Shown in pieces: positions 34,907 through 47,900 of a stretch of DNA of 64,000 nt. The stretch is from Ectocarpus siliculosus (taxonomy: Eukaryota > Sar > Phaeophyceae > Ectocarpales > Ectocarpaceae). Under the pieces are notes generated by a model, which made no database searches, was not told the DNA's origin, and saw only the letters and a program-made list of their open reading frames with translations. A program made the position numbers and the translations under genes. The first letter of the stretch is position 1. Every line of letters starts with the position of its first letter. The stretch is taken from NCBI GenBank assembly GCA_000310025.1, contig FN649743.1, positions 2,408,658 through 2,472,657 of the forward strand. Direction: 5' to 3'.

Positions 34907-37900
34907 CTAACTGCTTTTCGACGCGACCCCCGGGGCGGCTGCAGGCGGCGGCGTCGGCAGCAGCGGCCTTGCGGGCTGCGCACCCAAGCGGTGCGGGTCC
35001 ATAGAAGCATAGTACGGCGCCGGAGGGGGGCCGGGGGGCGGCCCCGGCGGAGGACCGGGGGGGGGACCCCGCCTCCCGCCGCCGCCATAACTGCCCCCGC
35101 CGCTGCCCCTCACCGGGCCGTACGAAGGGATCGGGGGGCCTCGGGTGTGGTGATGTTGGCCGGCGGCGCCGCCGTTGTTGTTGTACGTCGGCAGTCGGGG
35201 GCCCGGGGGCGGGGCGTACTGCCCCCGTCCCGCAGGTGCTACCGCGGGCTGCTGCTGCTGCTGCGGGTAGGCGGACGGCGGCGGCGGCTGGTACCCCTGT
35301 AGCTGCGGCATGGGCGGCATGTGCGGGACGGGGGCAACGGGGGCGCCGGGGGGCAGCCCCGGCACTGGCGGGAGCGAGACCGGCTGGTACGGTGCCGCCT
35401 CCGCCTTCTTCTCCGCCCCCGCCCCCGCCGCGCCTCCTGCTTTCGACCCCTCGCCAGCATCGGCGCCGCCCGCCTCGCCTGCAGCTTGCTGCTGCTGCCC
35501 ACCCTCCTTAGCCTTGCTGCTACCGCTTTCGATCCTGCGGCGGCCGCCGCCTTCAGGGCCGTTGAAGCCCGACGTCCCCGATTCCTCCGAGCGAGTGGCC
35601 CAGTTCAACCTCAGCAGCCTGCCCTTGATTACCAGGCACTGTCGCGTGCAAATGCGTCAACGCCGTGCGGGAGAGAGTGTGAAAACAAAGAGCAAGGATG
35701 AGGCGGTGAGCTTTCGAGTGTGGAAAGGATGAGAAAATAAACGAGGTTGTGAGGGGGGTGGTGACACCGCAGTAAACAGATTGCGATACCTTGACGAGAG
35801 ATGCTTCAGTAAAAAAACAGGTAGCCTGGTCGGAGGCTAGAGCATAGCTTTTGTCCGTTGCTCTGTGGAAATCCACCGCAAATCTCCGAGTTCAACTTTC
35901 GCCGGTCCGTGCCGTGTTTGGTGGAATGCGCTAGCACCATACCCCTGAGCAGTGCTTGGTGCATAGTCTACATACCTTGTAGAGCTGTTCAGCTGCTGCC
36001 TCTGCCGCCTGCCTGGTGGTGAACTGCACAAAGGCGAAGTCCTTGCCGGGCACAATGCGGATGGACCGGAGCTCCCCGAAGCTGTAGAAAGCGTCGCGAA
36101 GATCCTGCGAACAGAGAAGGCAATGGCCGAGGAGTGAGTGTGTGGCTCAACTAACTCTTTGCAACAAAGAAACAGAAATGCCGTCTTCAACGTCGCTGTG
36201 TCTGGTCCATGCCGTTGCATACTGCACATGTCCAACGGTTCAGACACGGAACACGGAACATTTCAGCTGCCGAGCGCTCATTTCGAAGGGTGCCGCGAGA
36301 AAATAAACCACTAGCGCGCGCAAGAGTAGAGGTGGTGGCGATCTGGCGGATGCCGTTGACGCCAGGCCGACTACCGCGTACGTTCGGACAGAAAACACGG
36401 AAACACAACCAAAGGAGAACTTTCAAAATGTGATTTCGTTGGGACTCTTGGAACGTTCGCAACGCCGGCAGTTGCGTAGGTGGTGGTCAATATGTCAACA
36501 CCCAGACCTTGCGCCGGAGCTACCAACACAGCCAACGCTTCCGCAAACGCACCCAACCCAGAACCCTACCAAAGGCACCGCCAACACCGCCACAAGACCT
36601 CCCCAACACCGCTCAATCTCGGCTACACCACCACGAAAACACACAACACTACCACATCGCCAACGTAAAAACAACGAATCCCGCCGGCAGCACAGCAGAG
36701 CCCGAAGCAAGAGGCGCAGCTCGAGCTACACCGCCATCACCACCACGCCAACCCTAAGCAGCAGCATCACCTCCGGCGTGATGTAGTCGGCCATGTTGCC
36801 GAGCCAGAGGCTGCTGATCCCCTCGTCCTCGGGGGGCTCCAGCTTCGGGAGGTCGTCCTGCCTGGCCATCATCTTGGCCGCGACGGGGTCGTCCTGGCCG
36901 TAGAACCGGTCGCGGATGTTCTGGTGGGCCAGGGGGTCCGCCCTATCTGTTGGCATCTCGTGCCTGCAATAGGTGAATCGGTTAACAACCGTCATAATTC
37001 ATGGCGCCGAGTGAGAGAGGTGGCGACAAAGGGAAGGCAATCGATAAGCGGTCACGCATGCGGACGGCCACGTGTTCCTTGGTATTCAGGACGGATTGTT
37101 GTGATGGTGGCTGGCAATATTGTTACAGTACTGTACGCCGGCCAGCCGATGCAGATACATAGATCACGCGATGTAGATGTGCCAGTGGGCGAATACCAAA
37201 ACACGGATTGCACCGTCGTGGCCTCATTGTTAGAAAAGCTTACCCATTAGACTACTAAATGTCAGCTGACAGTAGTCTAATGGGCAAGCCTTCCTAGCAA
37301 AATATGGGAGGAACGCTTCGTCTCATTCATACGGCGGTGATGCAGAAGTAGTTGACCCAAAAAAATCAACTCAGTAATGATAACAGCGTAGCACCAAGCC
37401 GAAACCTGTTGCCCATGGAGGTCAACAGCAACGTCAACTGCAATGCAGAAACCAAAACAGGGCATCGAACTGAGAACTCACAGGAAAGGGCACTTGGCGC
37501 CTCGGTTGCACTCTCCCTTAGCGTAAAAGGAGCACTTGTGCGGCTGATTGCGCTTGTAGTAGGGCGTTGACCGGGCCATACGGAGAAGCTGCGTCACAAA
37601 CAGGCGAACCAAAAAAAGGGGTGGCACAAAAACGAAGTTCAATATCGACTTTCTACCTAGGTAACAGGTAGCACATGAATCAATCCAGCCATCTCCTGCT
37701 GTGCGGCGAAACTAGTGCGTGGATGCTGCACTGTCAGGAGCATTCCGCGCGGCGGCCTTCAAACGATACGCGATTGGACTGGACATAGAAACGAATGCAT
37801 CACCGCAAATTCCCAACACAAATTTGTAGGGCGTAGGGTACCTATAGAGTAGGTAGGACCTACTCTGGATCAAATACGCTAAAATGTGTACCATGTTGGT

Positions 37901-39884
37901 TCGCTTGTGACCTCAAAATTTGACTACCTTAAAAGGCTTCCAAGAACACGGAGCAAAAAAAGGTGCTGGACAACGATGAGAACATTTTCTAACAAGACAA
38001 ACAACAACCAAATTCAGTCACGAACACGAACACGACGACGAACCCCCACCACAAAAGTCTTCGACGACGACCCTGCCAGACCGAATACGCTCACCTTCTG
38101 GTTGAGGGGCTTGTTGCTGTAGGGGTTGCCGCCCTCCGCCAGCTGCTTCTCGTGCACCTGCGTCATGAACTCGCGGTTGGCGTCGCTGCCGGGCACCTCC
38201 AGCCTGTCCTCCTCAGCCAGGAACTTGTCACGCACCTCCACCGGCAGTCCTGGCAAAAAACATATTTGCGGGGTGGTGGGAGGTTTGTTGAAAAGGATAC
38301 TTTGCTTTTGGTCGCTTCGAGATGAGCAGGTCCGATGCCAACGGAGTCAAGACGGCGAGCTGTCGACAGCGGCAGTAAGAGAGAAGCCCTCACAGCACTG
38401 CGTACTCGTCTACAATACATGTCTGTCCGGTTGTATGCAAGTCCAAGGATAGCCCACGAGGCCGGCGACACTCGGGCCGATGGAATGCGAAAGTCGGGAG
38501 ATATTATTATGCGTTGGAAGAGCGACAGGACTCCGTGACAGATTGCCCGAGACCCAAACTTTTTTCCTGGCCCCTGCTGTTGCTGTTGCCGTTGTGCACA
38601 CCAGAAACAGTTCCGATCTTTACCTTCCGTGGTCGCAGGCTGACCAATTACCCCAGAGTAGGTGCTTCATATGTTGCATATGAGTTATCGAACAACATCC
38701 TCAGCATGCCGCAATCCTGGCTCGCACTGCACTGCACTCACCGTACTGCAGGTCGAGGACGCATGTTTGGCAGGCGTTTTTAAGCTTGGCGCACGTCTGG
38801 CATAGCTGGGTGCTCTTGATGCGCCCTGTTGTCCCGGCCTTCCAGCGAAAAACTGACGAAAAACAACAAGCACGTGCAACGGCGGAGAACACATTTGTAA
38901 CCACTTGGAACAATCTTGAACGGACAAACCCAGGCACAGCAGTCTTGCCATCATCCTCACAAATACCACAACAGTAGTAAACCAAAGGAGTGCCATCAAC
39001 GTTGTCGGCTGCATGGCAACTGCTATGCAGGTACCGCTATGCGGATAGGGCGAGGTGGCTGCCCACCAGTTCCGTGAGCGCCCTCAAGGGAAGCACTTGG
39101 TGACTTCTTCACACCGGCGCAGCTCAAGCAAGCGCCGCAGGAAGGGTGGGCCTTCAGCAAGGGGGACCCTCGTCTGTGATATCCTCCTCCTTTGTACACA
39201 TGTCGGATTGGCAGACATTTTCCAAATTTCTATCTCCTTTTTCTCGCATTCTCCTTACGTTTCCTTGTAACGCACCGCCATCAGTACTGCTGTGTTATAC
39301 GGATAATATTTCAGGTGGCTCGTGTCCGGATAGCATAGACGCGCCACTGCTGCGGCTAGGAGCAAACCGCCTCAGACGGAGCTAGCTGTACACACCAAAT
39401 CGTCCCACACTGCCTACAATTGTATCGAGTGCGTAGACTTGTATAGGGCCAAGAACCGACCGCAGAGCCGATCCCAGTTGGTCTTGAAGACAAAAACAGC
39501 GGTAATACCACAACAACGGCCCAATTACAAAGGTCAAGCTACAAGAGAGCGGAAAGCTACCGCAAGGGGGGCGCTGGAGGGGCAGTGATCATGGGTGCCT
39601 CACCCACGAGAGTCGCCCTGCACAAGGTTACAAGTGGCACGTACTGCTGTATCTGAACAGAGAGAGAGAAATATCCCCATTTGTGCACACACGTTGTAAT
39701 ACGAAAAGCGGCGCGTACCGGTGTAGGGTCTCTCGCAGATCTTGCACGCTTTCCCGTGCGGCTCCTTGGTCATCCGTACGTAGGGGTTGTCCCCTAGGCA
39801 TGTCTCGCACACGATCGGGAAGTCCGACTCCTCCCACGCCTTCTTGTTGTTGGCTCCCTTGAGCTGGTACCCCCGCTCGCCCAT
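34907..39884 (-). CDS. RBM22: pre-mRNA-splicing factor RBM22 (Cwc2/Ecm2-Slt11-like)
   Basis: Seven minus-strand exons: 39719-39884, 38742-38852, 38095-38249, 37482-37588, 36771-36963, 35976-36104 and 34907-35638, all in phase, 530 residues. The N-terminal zinc-binding region has two CxxC pairs: [19 protein letters not shown] with CKIC, then CQTC with [11 protein letters not shown] (human [31 protein letters not shown]). A CCCH finger (C-x7-C-x5-C-x3-H, about 163-181) follows [13 protein letters not shown]. The RRM is at about 230-306 with RNP2 LWLGNM and RNP1 KDFAFVQF. The C-terminus is a long Pro/Gly-rich tail ending in DPHRLGAQ (human DPQRMGAH). It is longer than human RBM22 (420 aa, from memory) because of this tail. 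RBM22/Cwc2 contacts U6 snRNA and the intron in the catalytic spliceosome. Identification is very strong. Confidence 0.95.
37236..37292. repeat. near-perfect hairpin in RBM22 intron 4
   Basis: Arms AGCTTACCCATTAGACTACT and its near reverse complement (37271-37292, AGTAGTCTAATGGGCAAGC) around the palindrome GTCAGCTGAC. May be a tiny foldback element or a structured intron segment. Confidence 0.7.
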
Positions 39885-40910
39885 GGCTCTCCTCGAGTCT
39901 TCAAAAGCAGCCGCTTCTGCACCAAGCCTTTCCCCAGGATTCCCGAGAAAATAACCACGTCGAACAGGACCTTATGCAAAAGATCGCCTTATCAGGCTAA
40001 AGGTAGTGCAGCACACTCGGCGCGCCAACCCTTCTCCAGTCGGCAGCAATGGTCTGGCTTTGATCGGGCGCGGGGAGCGCGTGAGGCAACGCAAACTGGA
40101 ATCCTCAGAAAAGCATACCTTCAAGCAAGTTGACATGAACTCGCGCAACCCCCGGAACAACGACGAACGCTCCGCACAACAAACCGCACACAGCACAGCA
40201 GTCCGTGTGTGAACCACTCTGCCTGCTGCTGCTCAGCTGTATCAACGCCGTTCAAACTTTATCTCAGGATCTGCGGGCTGTACGTGCTACTACTGACGGT
40301 GAGAATGGCGTTCAATTGCGACCACAAGATCCTATCTCTGTGTACAGTTTTACAGCAGTTTTTCAGCACAATCACGCAGATTGATGTTGAATTTTGACCG
40401 AATTTTCTATTTGGTGTGCCGGCTTGATCTGTCCGACACCAACACGCCGGCAGCAACAAATCATAAAGGTCCATTGTTTAGGTGCTACTGTCGTGGATCC
40501 TGCTGTGTAGCGGCTGCATACCTTTCTGCTCTCTGGTTTTGCATTTTTGCTACAGCAGTAGCAAAGTTGGAGAACAACTACAGCAACAAATTCGGTAAAA
40601 AGGAGGAAAGAGAGTATCGGCGCTCGTCGCCCTCGATGATGAGGCTGCAAGCCTTTCATAGATTTGAAGTACATGCAGCACAACATGCCGATCTGGTCGA
40701 GTTGTGTGTGACCATCGATGGTAATTTGTGTCCTTTCGATTACAGACATACAGCCCCCTTGAGTCCTGCCGCCATCCAAGCGTTGACTTCTAGAAAGAGG
40801 CGTTATGACTCCATTCTATCCGTCGGTCCCCTTGCGTATACATACCATTTATTTAGGCCCCCGACACATTATTGAAGCAGCGCCAAGAAGGAGAGAGGCA
40901 CCAGGACATC
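39885..40910. other. divergent intergenic region (RBM22 / FAM177-like)
   Basis: About 1 kb between two divergently transcribed genes, so a candidate bidirectional promoter region. No TATA-like element or repeat stands out, and no coding sequence was seen. Confidence 0.5.
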
Positions 40911-43256
40911 ATGTCAGTGGCGGATGCCCCTGCGATAGAGGTGGCAGCGGCGGCCCCGGTGCAAGCAATTGACGGGCAAGAGGGGGACCCGGTGAGTGGG
41001 TCGCGAAGCATAGTGTACATCCAACAGTTCAGAAACTGGGTATTCTGGACATCAAACGATCGCTTGCAAGAGTTCAAGTGTCTTAGAAATGTCGCTGGGA
41101 ACACATGCATCAGTTTTGGATGCCGGGTACACAACCCGGTCGGTTAAGTTTGCTTCAGATATCTAGGAAAATCGAGACCATTCCGATCTTGGGATGTTTT
41201 GCGATCTCCGCAGCATGCAGTAGCAATCGATCTTGGTTGGAAACCCTGGGGATAATGCCGCGTCTACCCCCTCCGTATCACCCCCCACACACAAGTCGGG
41301 AGATCGCCCAAAGCTTCCTGGTCCTGACCTCTGAGAATCGCCCGAGCGATTCCTGATCTTTAGATACAGCTGTAGCACAGCAAGATACCACGAAACGCAA
41401 GCTGCTCTGCCCTTATGTAGGCTACAGATGGTGTTCTACGATTTACGTGTCGACTACTGCCGGCTTGGCTTGGGAACGCGCGTCCCCGTGATACTCGAAC
41501 GTTACCACGGTGGGCTGGGCGACTTCAGCTGTTACGGGTTTCGTGTCTGCCCTTGTTGGCCATTGCGATTACCCTATCCTCTGCGTGACTGAACGTGGTA
41601 ACGTTCGAGTGTCACGGGGACGAGTGTTCCCAAGCCAAGCCAGCAGTAGTCGACACGTAGATCGTAGAGCACCATCTGTAGCCTGCAAAAGGACAAGGTA
41701 GCTTGCGTTTCGTGGTATCTTGCTGTGCTACAGCTATATTGTGTCTGCCCGTTGACCATGGCGATTACCCTACTCTCTGCGTGACAGCAAGTAACGCTTT
41801 CGTTCATTCACTTGGGCGAGATATTCACGGGCGGAGGAGGTACATCCAGTCTGTATCGGTAGCATTTTCAGGTTTTCTCACGCGGTATGGTTTACTCGTG
41901 ACATTTCATGTGCAACACAGAAAGCGCTTTCTACCGCGGCTTAGTCTTGACTGCTTTACAATCGACCCTCGACAACCTTAATTCGATTCTATCCATGCAG
42001 GTGGAGCCTTACTTTTGGGAGGAAGGGGGTAACCCCAACGTGGACTGGTGGGCGAAAGTCCGACACTCACTGCACTTTGGAGGGGTCAAAGCGGTCGCAG
42101 GGGCGGAGGCTGTTGGGGAGGTAAAGGGTAGGAATTAACCTGGCGCGAGGCTGCAGCTCGTTGGGTCGTGCAATGGATCGCACCGCTGCCTATGTACCTC
42201 CCCAAGCCTTAGATGTCTGGGGTACTCTGCCCGCTTCTGACCAGAACCTAACATTTTTTTAGTTGATTCGCTTGTTTGCTACGAGCGCTTCGATTCGATG
42301 CATTGGTCGTTTCCTCTGGTGGAGCGCATGTGCTACTTTAATTATCGGTTGCTCGTCCTGTCTTGACCGCCCTACCGTACACGAGATGCGACTTTTGATA
42401 CCGCCTGCAGTGGACCGTTGGCTCTGTTCATGTACGCTGCCAAACACCACTTTTCATGACTCGCATCGCTGCCACCCGTAGCGCCTTAACGTCCCATCGA
42501 GTGTATTTCAGCGTGTTGGTTTCCCAAACGCCTGCGGTCACACAGGACCCAACTGACCCCGTACATGCGCTTGCATACCATTTTCATCCTCTCTCCTGTA
42601 ACGCGCATCATTTCTTGTATCGCTCGGAAAAAAAATGCGATCGCTATTTCTCATAGGTGGTGGCCAATACGCTGGGCTTGAACGATTCCAAGTATCAATA
42701 CGTTATCGACGCACTTGAGGCGGACGAAATTCGCGAAAAGCGGGAGCAAAGGGACGAAGAAGACAGAAGACAGGTGAGTTGCAGCTCCGGCGATGCTGAG
42801 TGTTTGTGACGCTGTCGATGCAGGTGTAACGAAATGTTGAAGTATATTGCATGTAGTGGTTGCCGTGATGGGCGAAGACTATTGTACACAGGGTGTCTTT
42901 TCAGGGCTGAGTTTTTTTGTCGGGACCGTGCAGTCTTTGATCCAGAACAACATCGAAATTTGTGGTACATTTCCAAGCCCGTGATCAAAATGTTAGAAAA
43001 ATACACTGTTCACCTTAAAGAATAAATTGTGCTGTTGGCATCTCACCCCACCCCTTCCTGTGACGACGTTTTCCTTGTCCTACGCCGCACCCGGAAGATG
43101 GCGCTCGAAGAAGAGGCCGCGAAAGCAAGGGAGCGCCGGGAGCAGCAGGACGGAGAAGTCAAGCAGGACTCGGGAGCGATAGAGTTGGGAGACACCAGGC
43201 TCTCCCTGCCCGACAGCAGCGGCGAGACGGCGCTCCCCGAGGGATCGACAGCGTAG
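40911..43256 (+). CDS. FAM177-family protein
   Basis: Exons 40911-40991, 42001-42120, 42657-42773 and 43098-43256 (TAG), all phase 0, 158 residues. The core WWAKVRHSLHFGGVKAVAG then EAVGEVVANTLGLNDSKYQYV followed by a charged coiled-coil-like stretch (EIREKREQRDEEDRRQ) aligns with human FAM177A1 (DFLGEKIASVLGISTPKYQY then Glu-rich). The C-terminus is acidic/Glu-rich. FAM177 proteins are small eukaryotic proteins; a Golgi link has been reported for the human one, but the biochemical function is unclear. The first exon (MSVADAPAIEV) has little similarity and could be supplemented by another exon in the 1-kb intron 1. That intron also holds a large foldback repeat. Family call rests mainly on exons 2-3. 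Confidence 0.75.
41364..41738. mobile_element. large foldback (inverted-repeat) element in FAM177-like intron 1
   Basis: Arms 41364-41509 and 41594-41738 (about 145 bp each) are inverted copies with scattered mismatches, separated by an 84-bp loop. Part of the loop (TCTGCCC..., GCGATTACCCTA, CTCTGCGTGAC) recurs directly after the right arm at about 41742-41790, showing a compound direct-plus-inverted structure. No ORF; a MITE/foldback type element is likely. Confidence 0.75.
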
Positions 43257-44949
43257 ACTGGGATATTGAATGTCACCTTGCGGAACTGCCGCAACGCCAT
43301 ACAAGTTGTCGTGAGAGTCGTGTCAAGAATCGGCCAGATGCATGAGTTTGGATCTTGCGGGGTGCGCAACGCAGTCACGTGTCGGGGCCATAATGTAAGT
43401 ATTTATATGTGCCCCAAGTTTGGTATGAATTTGTTTCTCGCACGATGCACATGAGACATGAGAGCGAGACGAGGCGCGTCTTTGAATGTCGCATGCTGTC
43501 CATCTTGGAGCTTGGCTCCAACGGCCGATGTTGTTATGGGGTTTGAGTGGAAGAATCTGGGCGGTATAGATACTAATCCAGAAATGAGTGCCAGTTCATG
43601 ACGGGAGCTGCAAGTCCCGCGGGTGGAATCATCAGATGAGGCTTAAACGGCCCCTCCCTGCAGGAGGCACCGCCCGTGATGTTCGGTCTACCAACGAGAG
43701 CAAGGCAATAGCAAGCACTGATGTTCACAGGTTACTTAAATCAATAAGTGAGTGCGATGAAGGTCTTGGGGGTTGCTACCGAGGTTAGTACTCACAACAT
43801 TTGGCTTCCGCTTGAGTTAATAATTGTCATACTCTTTCGAAAGGAAAGTGCCTCAACTTTATGTTTTTGCCGAAAAGAGAGCAAGGAAAGGAGTTGCGCC
43901 GAAGACACCGAGGGCGTTCACATGATGACCAGCACTGTTGATACTTTTCATCGAAAGCGCTCTCCTGACTGCATGTGAACAAACAAGGAGTTCCAGGAAT
44001 CATACCTGACCGTGGGGCTCTACACAGATAGTTTAGAGGCTCCGACGAAGTGGCCAGAGGGTTTACTCGGAGGGAGCACCCCGCCAGGCAGCTTTCAAAC
44101 GCCGCTGCACTGCACCGCCACCACCGAGTATGGCGGAGATCTGCTTTTTTTCACCACTTCCGTCTGGAGGCCAAGATAGCATGCAGGGGGGTTGTTTTGC
44201 GGTACATCAATAGAACCCCCCTATTCTAGAATATCCTGGCCTCCGCTCTCACACCATCAAACACATCTATGCATGCATATTGTCTGCTGCTGAAGCACTT
44301 CAACGAACGATTGTTGTGAAACCTCACGTCGTCGTTCGGTACTGAAAGATTTTGAAACAAGTAGAACATCAACATGGTTTGGGAACACCCGCGGCAGCGG
44401 CGAACGAGATGAGAGGGGTCCAGCAGGCAAGACGTCAGGATCACTGTGGTGGTGCCATACTTTTCAAGCCCTCTGATGTTGAGTGGAATCTCTGTGGGAG
44501 CGAAACCGGCGGCAGCGACGACCTCGACGGGGTCAATCTGAGATTTTGTGTGGAGACCACGGATCGGATGGATACAATCAATTCGGCAGATCTCGGTTCA
44601 ATTATTTCATTTCGTGAGGCGTACGTCCATTGAGGGCACTTTCGTTAGCTGAATGTGGTTACGTAGATGCATGTCACGAGAGCGTTGGGGTGTGCTCCTA
44701 GACTGCTCAAGAGAGCGGGTGAAGTGGCAGTCGTGCATGGTTGGTGGTTGGTGATCGGAAGGTTGGGTGGGGGGGGGGTCGTTGGGGGTTTCCATCGGGT
44801 TCGGGAGGGATGTTGAAGAAAGATTGAACCGACCGGAGGCAGAGGAGCAGAGAGCAGAGAGGCAAGACTCGAATCCATTTGAGTCCGTGAACCCACCTAC
44901 CACTGATCGAGAGGGAAGGAGGAGAGCACTGTTGTGGTAGGTGAACACG
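43257..44949. other. intergenic, contains one hairpin element
   Basis: Between two plus-strand genes. Apart from the hairpin at 44166-44244, only non-convincing ORFs (e.g. 44352-44633 plus). Confidence 0.45.
44166..44244. repeat. 79-bp nested hairpin (MITE-like)
   Basis: Outer arms GGAGGCCAAGATA (44166-44178) and TATCCTGGCCTCC (44232-44244) pair with one mismatch; inner arms AGGGGGGTT and AACCCCCCT pair perfectly. Stable structure with a loop of about 20 nt. Confidence 0.75.
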
Positions 44950-47900
44950 ATGCGTGTGGTTGTCTTGCTGTCTCCAGCCAAAACGCTCAACTGGGCAACA
45001 TCGCCAGCCTCTCTGGCGGAGTTATGGAGCCAACCAAAGCTGCTCCAGGCGGCCGATCCTGTCGTCGAGGTGTGAATGGTTTATGCATGCAAGACAGGGC
45101 TGCATACCATGGATGCATACATTCACACATTCACTGTGCGCACAGCAGTAAGCTGTTTTGCCGCTACTGATACCACGAGATATTGACGGGGTGTACGTTA
45201 AGATTGACCCGTTGCAGAAGTGTTGTATCAATGTGGTCCTTTCGTCCCTCCCGCAGGAGTCATGTTGTGAAGCCTAAGTCTTTCATAGTGTGTAAAGTCT
45301 CACCAACTTTCTGTAACTGCTACCATGGTATGCATCAGCCATGTAGTACTGCTGTAGTACACCAGTTGTGCTACATTCGCAGCAAAACTCATGCAATTCA
45401 GTGATATTTGTACGTGTAAGTACAAAGGAGTGGCCCTCACTGGCCACTTGTGGGGGGAACGATAACGATCACATGTACCCCAGCAGTAGCGGGGCCCTAT
45501 TGTATTGAGGAAACTACTGCTGTAGACAGAGATCGATCGGGAGCATGGATGAAGCCGCACATGGCGAAATCCTCGTCGACCCCCGTGATGGTCGAACAAG
45601 ATGCCTCCCCTCACATGGTGCAGCCGCGTTCATCCAAGCAAGATTTTGGCGCGTCGCGAGAGTGCCGGGAGCAACGCTTCGTCCAACGCAGGAGACACGA
45701 TGTTGGAGCCGCACTCGACGAAACCATGGTTGATCCCTTATCAGTTTTGAAGGGAAAACGTTGCGGCCCTCTCGTAAAGTTTAGCGGTGCTGGGTCAATC
45801 CGTGGTCGTGGCAGAAAGGGGAGTTCGCGGCCCTCTCTATCCATACAACCTTGAACACTCGCGGCTTCTCGCAGCAATAGGACGAGGCAGTTTGATACCC
45901 TTCTGTTAGGGGAGTCCTACGTGCTAATCAAATCTTCCAGCTACATACTCGCGACGGGCACCGGGAGCTCTGCGTGCGTGTTTCCGCACACACCTCTTGT
46001 GTCTGAACAGGGCGGGTAGGCCCCCTTTCGTGTGTACCCCTCAACAACCGAAAAAAATTGAGTCGGCTACACCCCGGGAGTCTAGTTTTTTATTTCTGAC
46101 GCAAGGTGTTGCATACACTTATCCCCTCCATGCTACCACAGCCATTTCTCCTTTACAGCTGCCCCGTGGCTGGCCGATGATCTGGTTTTGCAGGTCATGC
46201 GAAAGAAGAAGAAGGCAGATCTGAAGAAATTGATGTCAATTAGCGACAACATTGCCGACTTGAACGTGGAGCGATTCAAGAAGTTCCTGGGTTCGTCCGA
46301 GGTGGAAAAAATGTCTACGGCAGTCGACCTGGTGGCAGATGTCGCCCGTCCGGCGGTACGTGTATGCCTCAGTGTATTCACACACTTCCTTCACATTGTT
46401 GCCCTTCTGAGTTGTTGTTCTGCTTTGTCGGATTTCGGCCGTAATTCATGAGTGGAATTTCGGCCGTATTTCAAAGAGTGGACACTTTTTACCCGGATTG
46501 TCGACAGCGCAGAACACACCTTTTTAAGAAGAAAGCACAACAACGTCAGCGTGTTAACTCTCCTCAGGCGTTGGTGTTCGACGGGCCGGCATACCGCGGC
46601 ATGGACGCGGCAACGTTTTCGGAGGAGGACTGGGCTTTCGGTGCGAGGTCGGTACGGCTGCTCTCCGGGTTATATGGTGTTCTGCGCCCGACCGACTTGA
46701 TTCAGCCCTATCGCCTCGAAATGGGATCGAGGTGGGTGGGTGGGATCTTTAAACGCTTTGCGGCCATCCCGTCGTAGTCAGTTGCAGGGTTACGGGCTTG
46801 GATGTCGAGTGCTCACTTAGCGGGCTAGCGTTGTACGGTTACCGGCGGTGAGCTATTCTCATGGGTGAACTTTGAGCCGTCGTTCACTCGTGGCGTGCAT
46901 ATGCATATGTAGCTGCGTTGTTTTGTGCTTCAGCTCTACCAGATGTGTAGCAGTTTGCGCGTTGTTATCGTCCTTCGCATTGAGCTACTTGTTGGGTTCG
47001 ACCTGACTCGATATGGCTTGAGGCGAAGGGTGACCTACCACGCCAATCATCGCTGCAGTTTGTACCACCACTTCTTTACTCGCAACCCTCCCCCATCTTT
47101 CCCTTGTGTGAAAAGGGTGGCGGTAGCGGGGATGAAAGATCTGTATGAGTACTGGAAGGGAGATATTGCGCAATGTATCCTTGAAGACATCCAAGGGGAG
47201 GGCTCCGTCAAGAGTGGCACCGACGAGTTTTTGGTCGTCAACGTGGCGTCGCAGGAGGTCAGAGAAAAGGTCGTGGGTGCAGGTACATTGCTGCTTCCCA
47301 CGTTTAAGCGGCTTCATGCAGGCGTGTGTTCGAGTGAGATGCACAGCGGTACCATGATAGCACTGCCACCATACCAACCGTTTGAGCCTCTCCTGTGCGT
47401 TTGGCTCCGACTAGTTTGATGTTCGAATGCTGGGGGCTGCGAGTGAAACCAACACTTAAGACGCCTGAAAGGTTCCAATTTTAGCAGATATCCACTTGGC
47501 GGAACTAGTCCCAACGTATTATGCGGGGTGCGCATTCTGTACACCCGATGGTCGGAGGTGATCCCCACAATTCTACCCTTCAGTACTTTCCCCGTACGAG
47601 GTTAATTCGTGTTTACGATTCCAACTTCTTGGCTTGGGATATCATGCGCCGGAAAAAACGCTGAGGCGTGGTCTTTTGTGGCTGGGTTTGGTGTTGACTT
47701 TGTGTTTCTGGCTGCACGTTTTCCTATACCCAGTATTCCAAAGCTGTGGACTTCGATCAGCTCGAAAGCGCAGGCGGAAAAGTCGTGACGTGCGTGTTCA
47801 AGGACGATGGACGAGTGCTCTCGGTGTTCGCGAAGCGAGCCAGAGGGCTGCTTGCTCGCCACGTCGTCGTCAACCGAGCCAAGGATATCGCCGACCTAGA

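Noticed and set aside
45450-45854. 134-codon plus-strand ORF in YaaA-like intron 1
   Set aside because: Non-ATG start, no domain, inside an intron of a clear gene.
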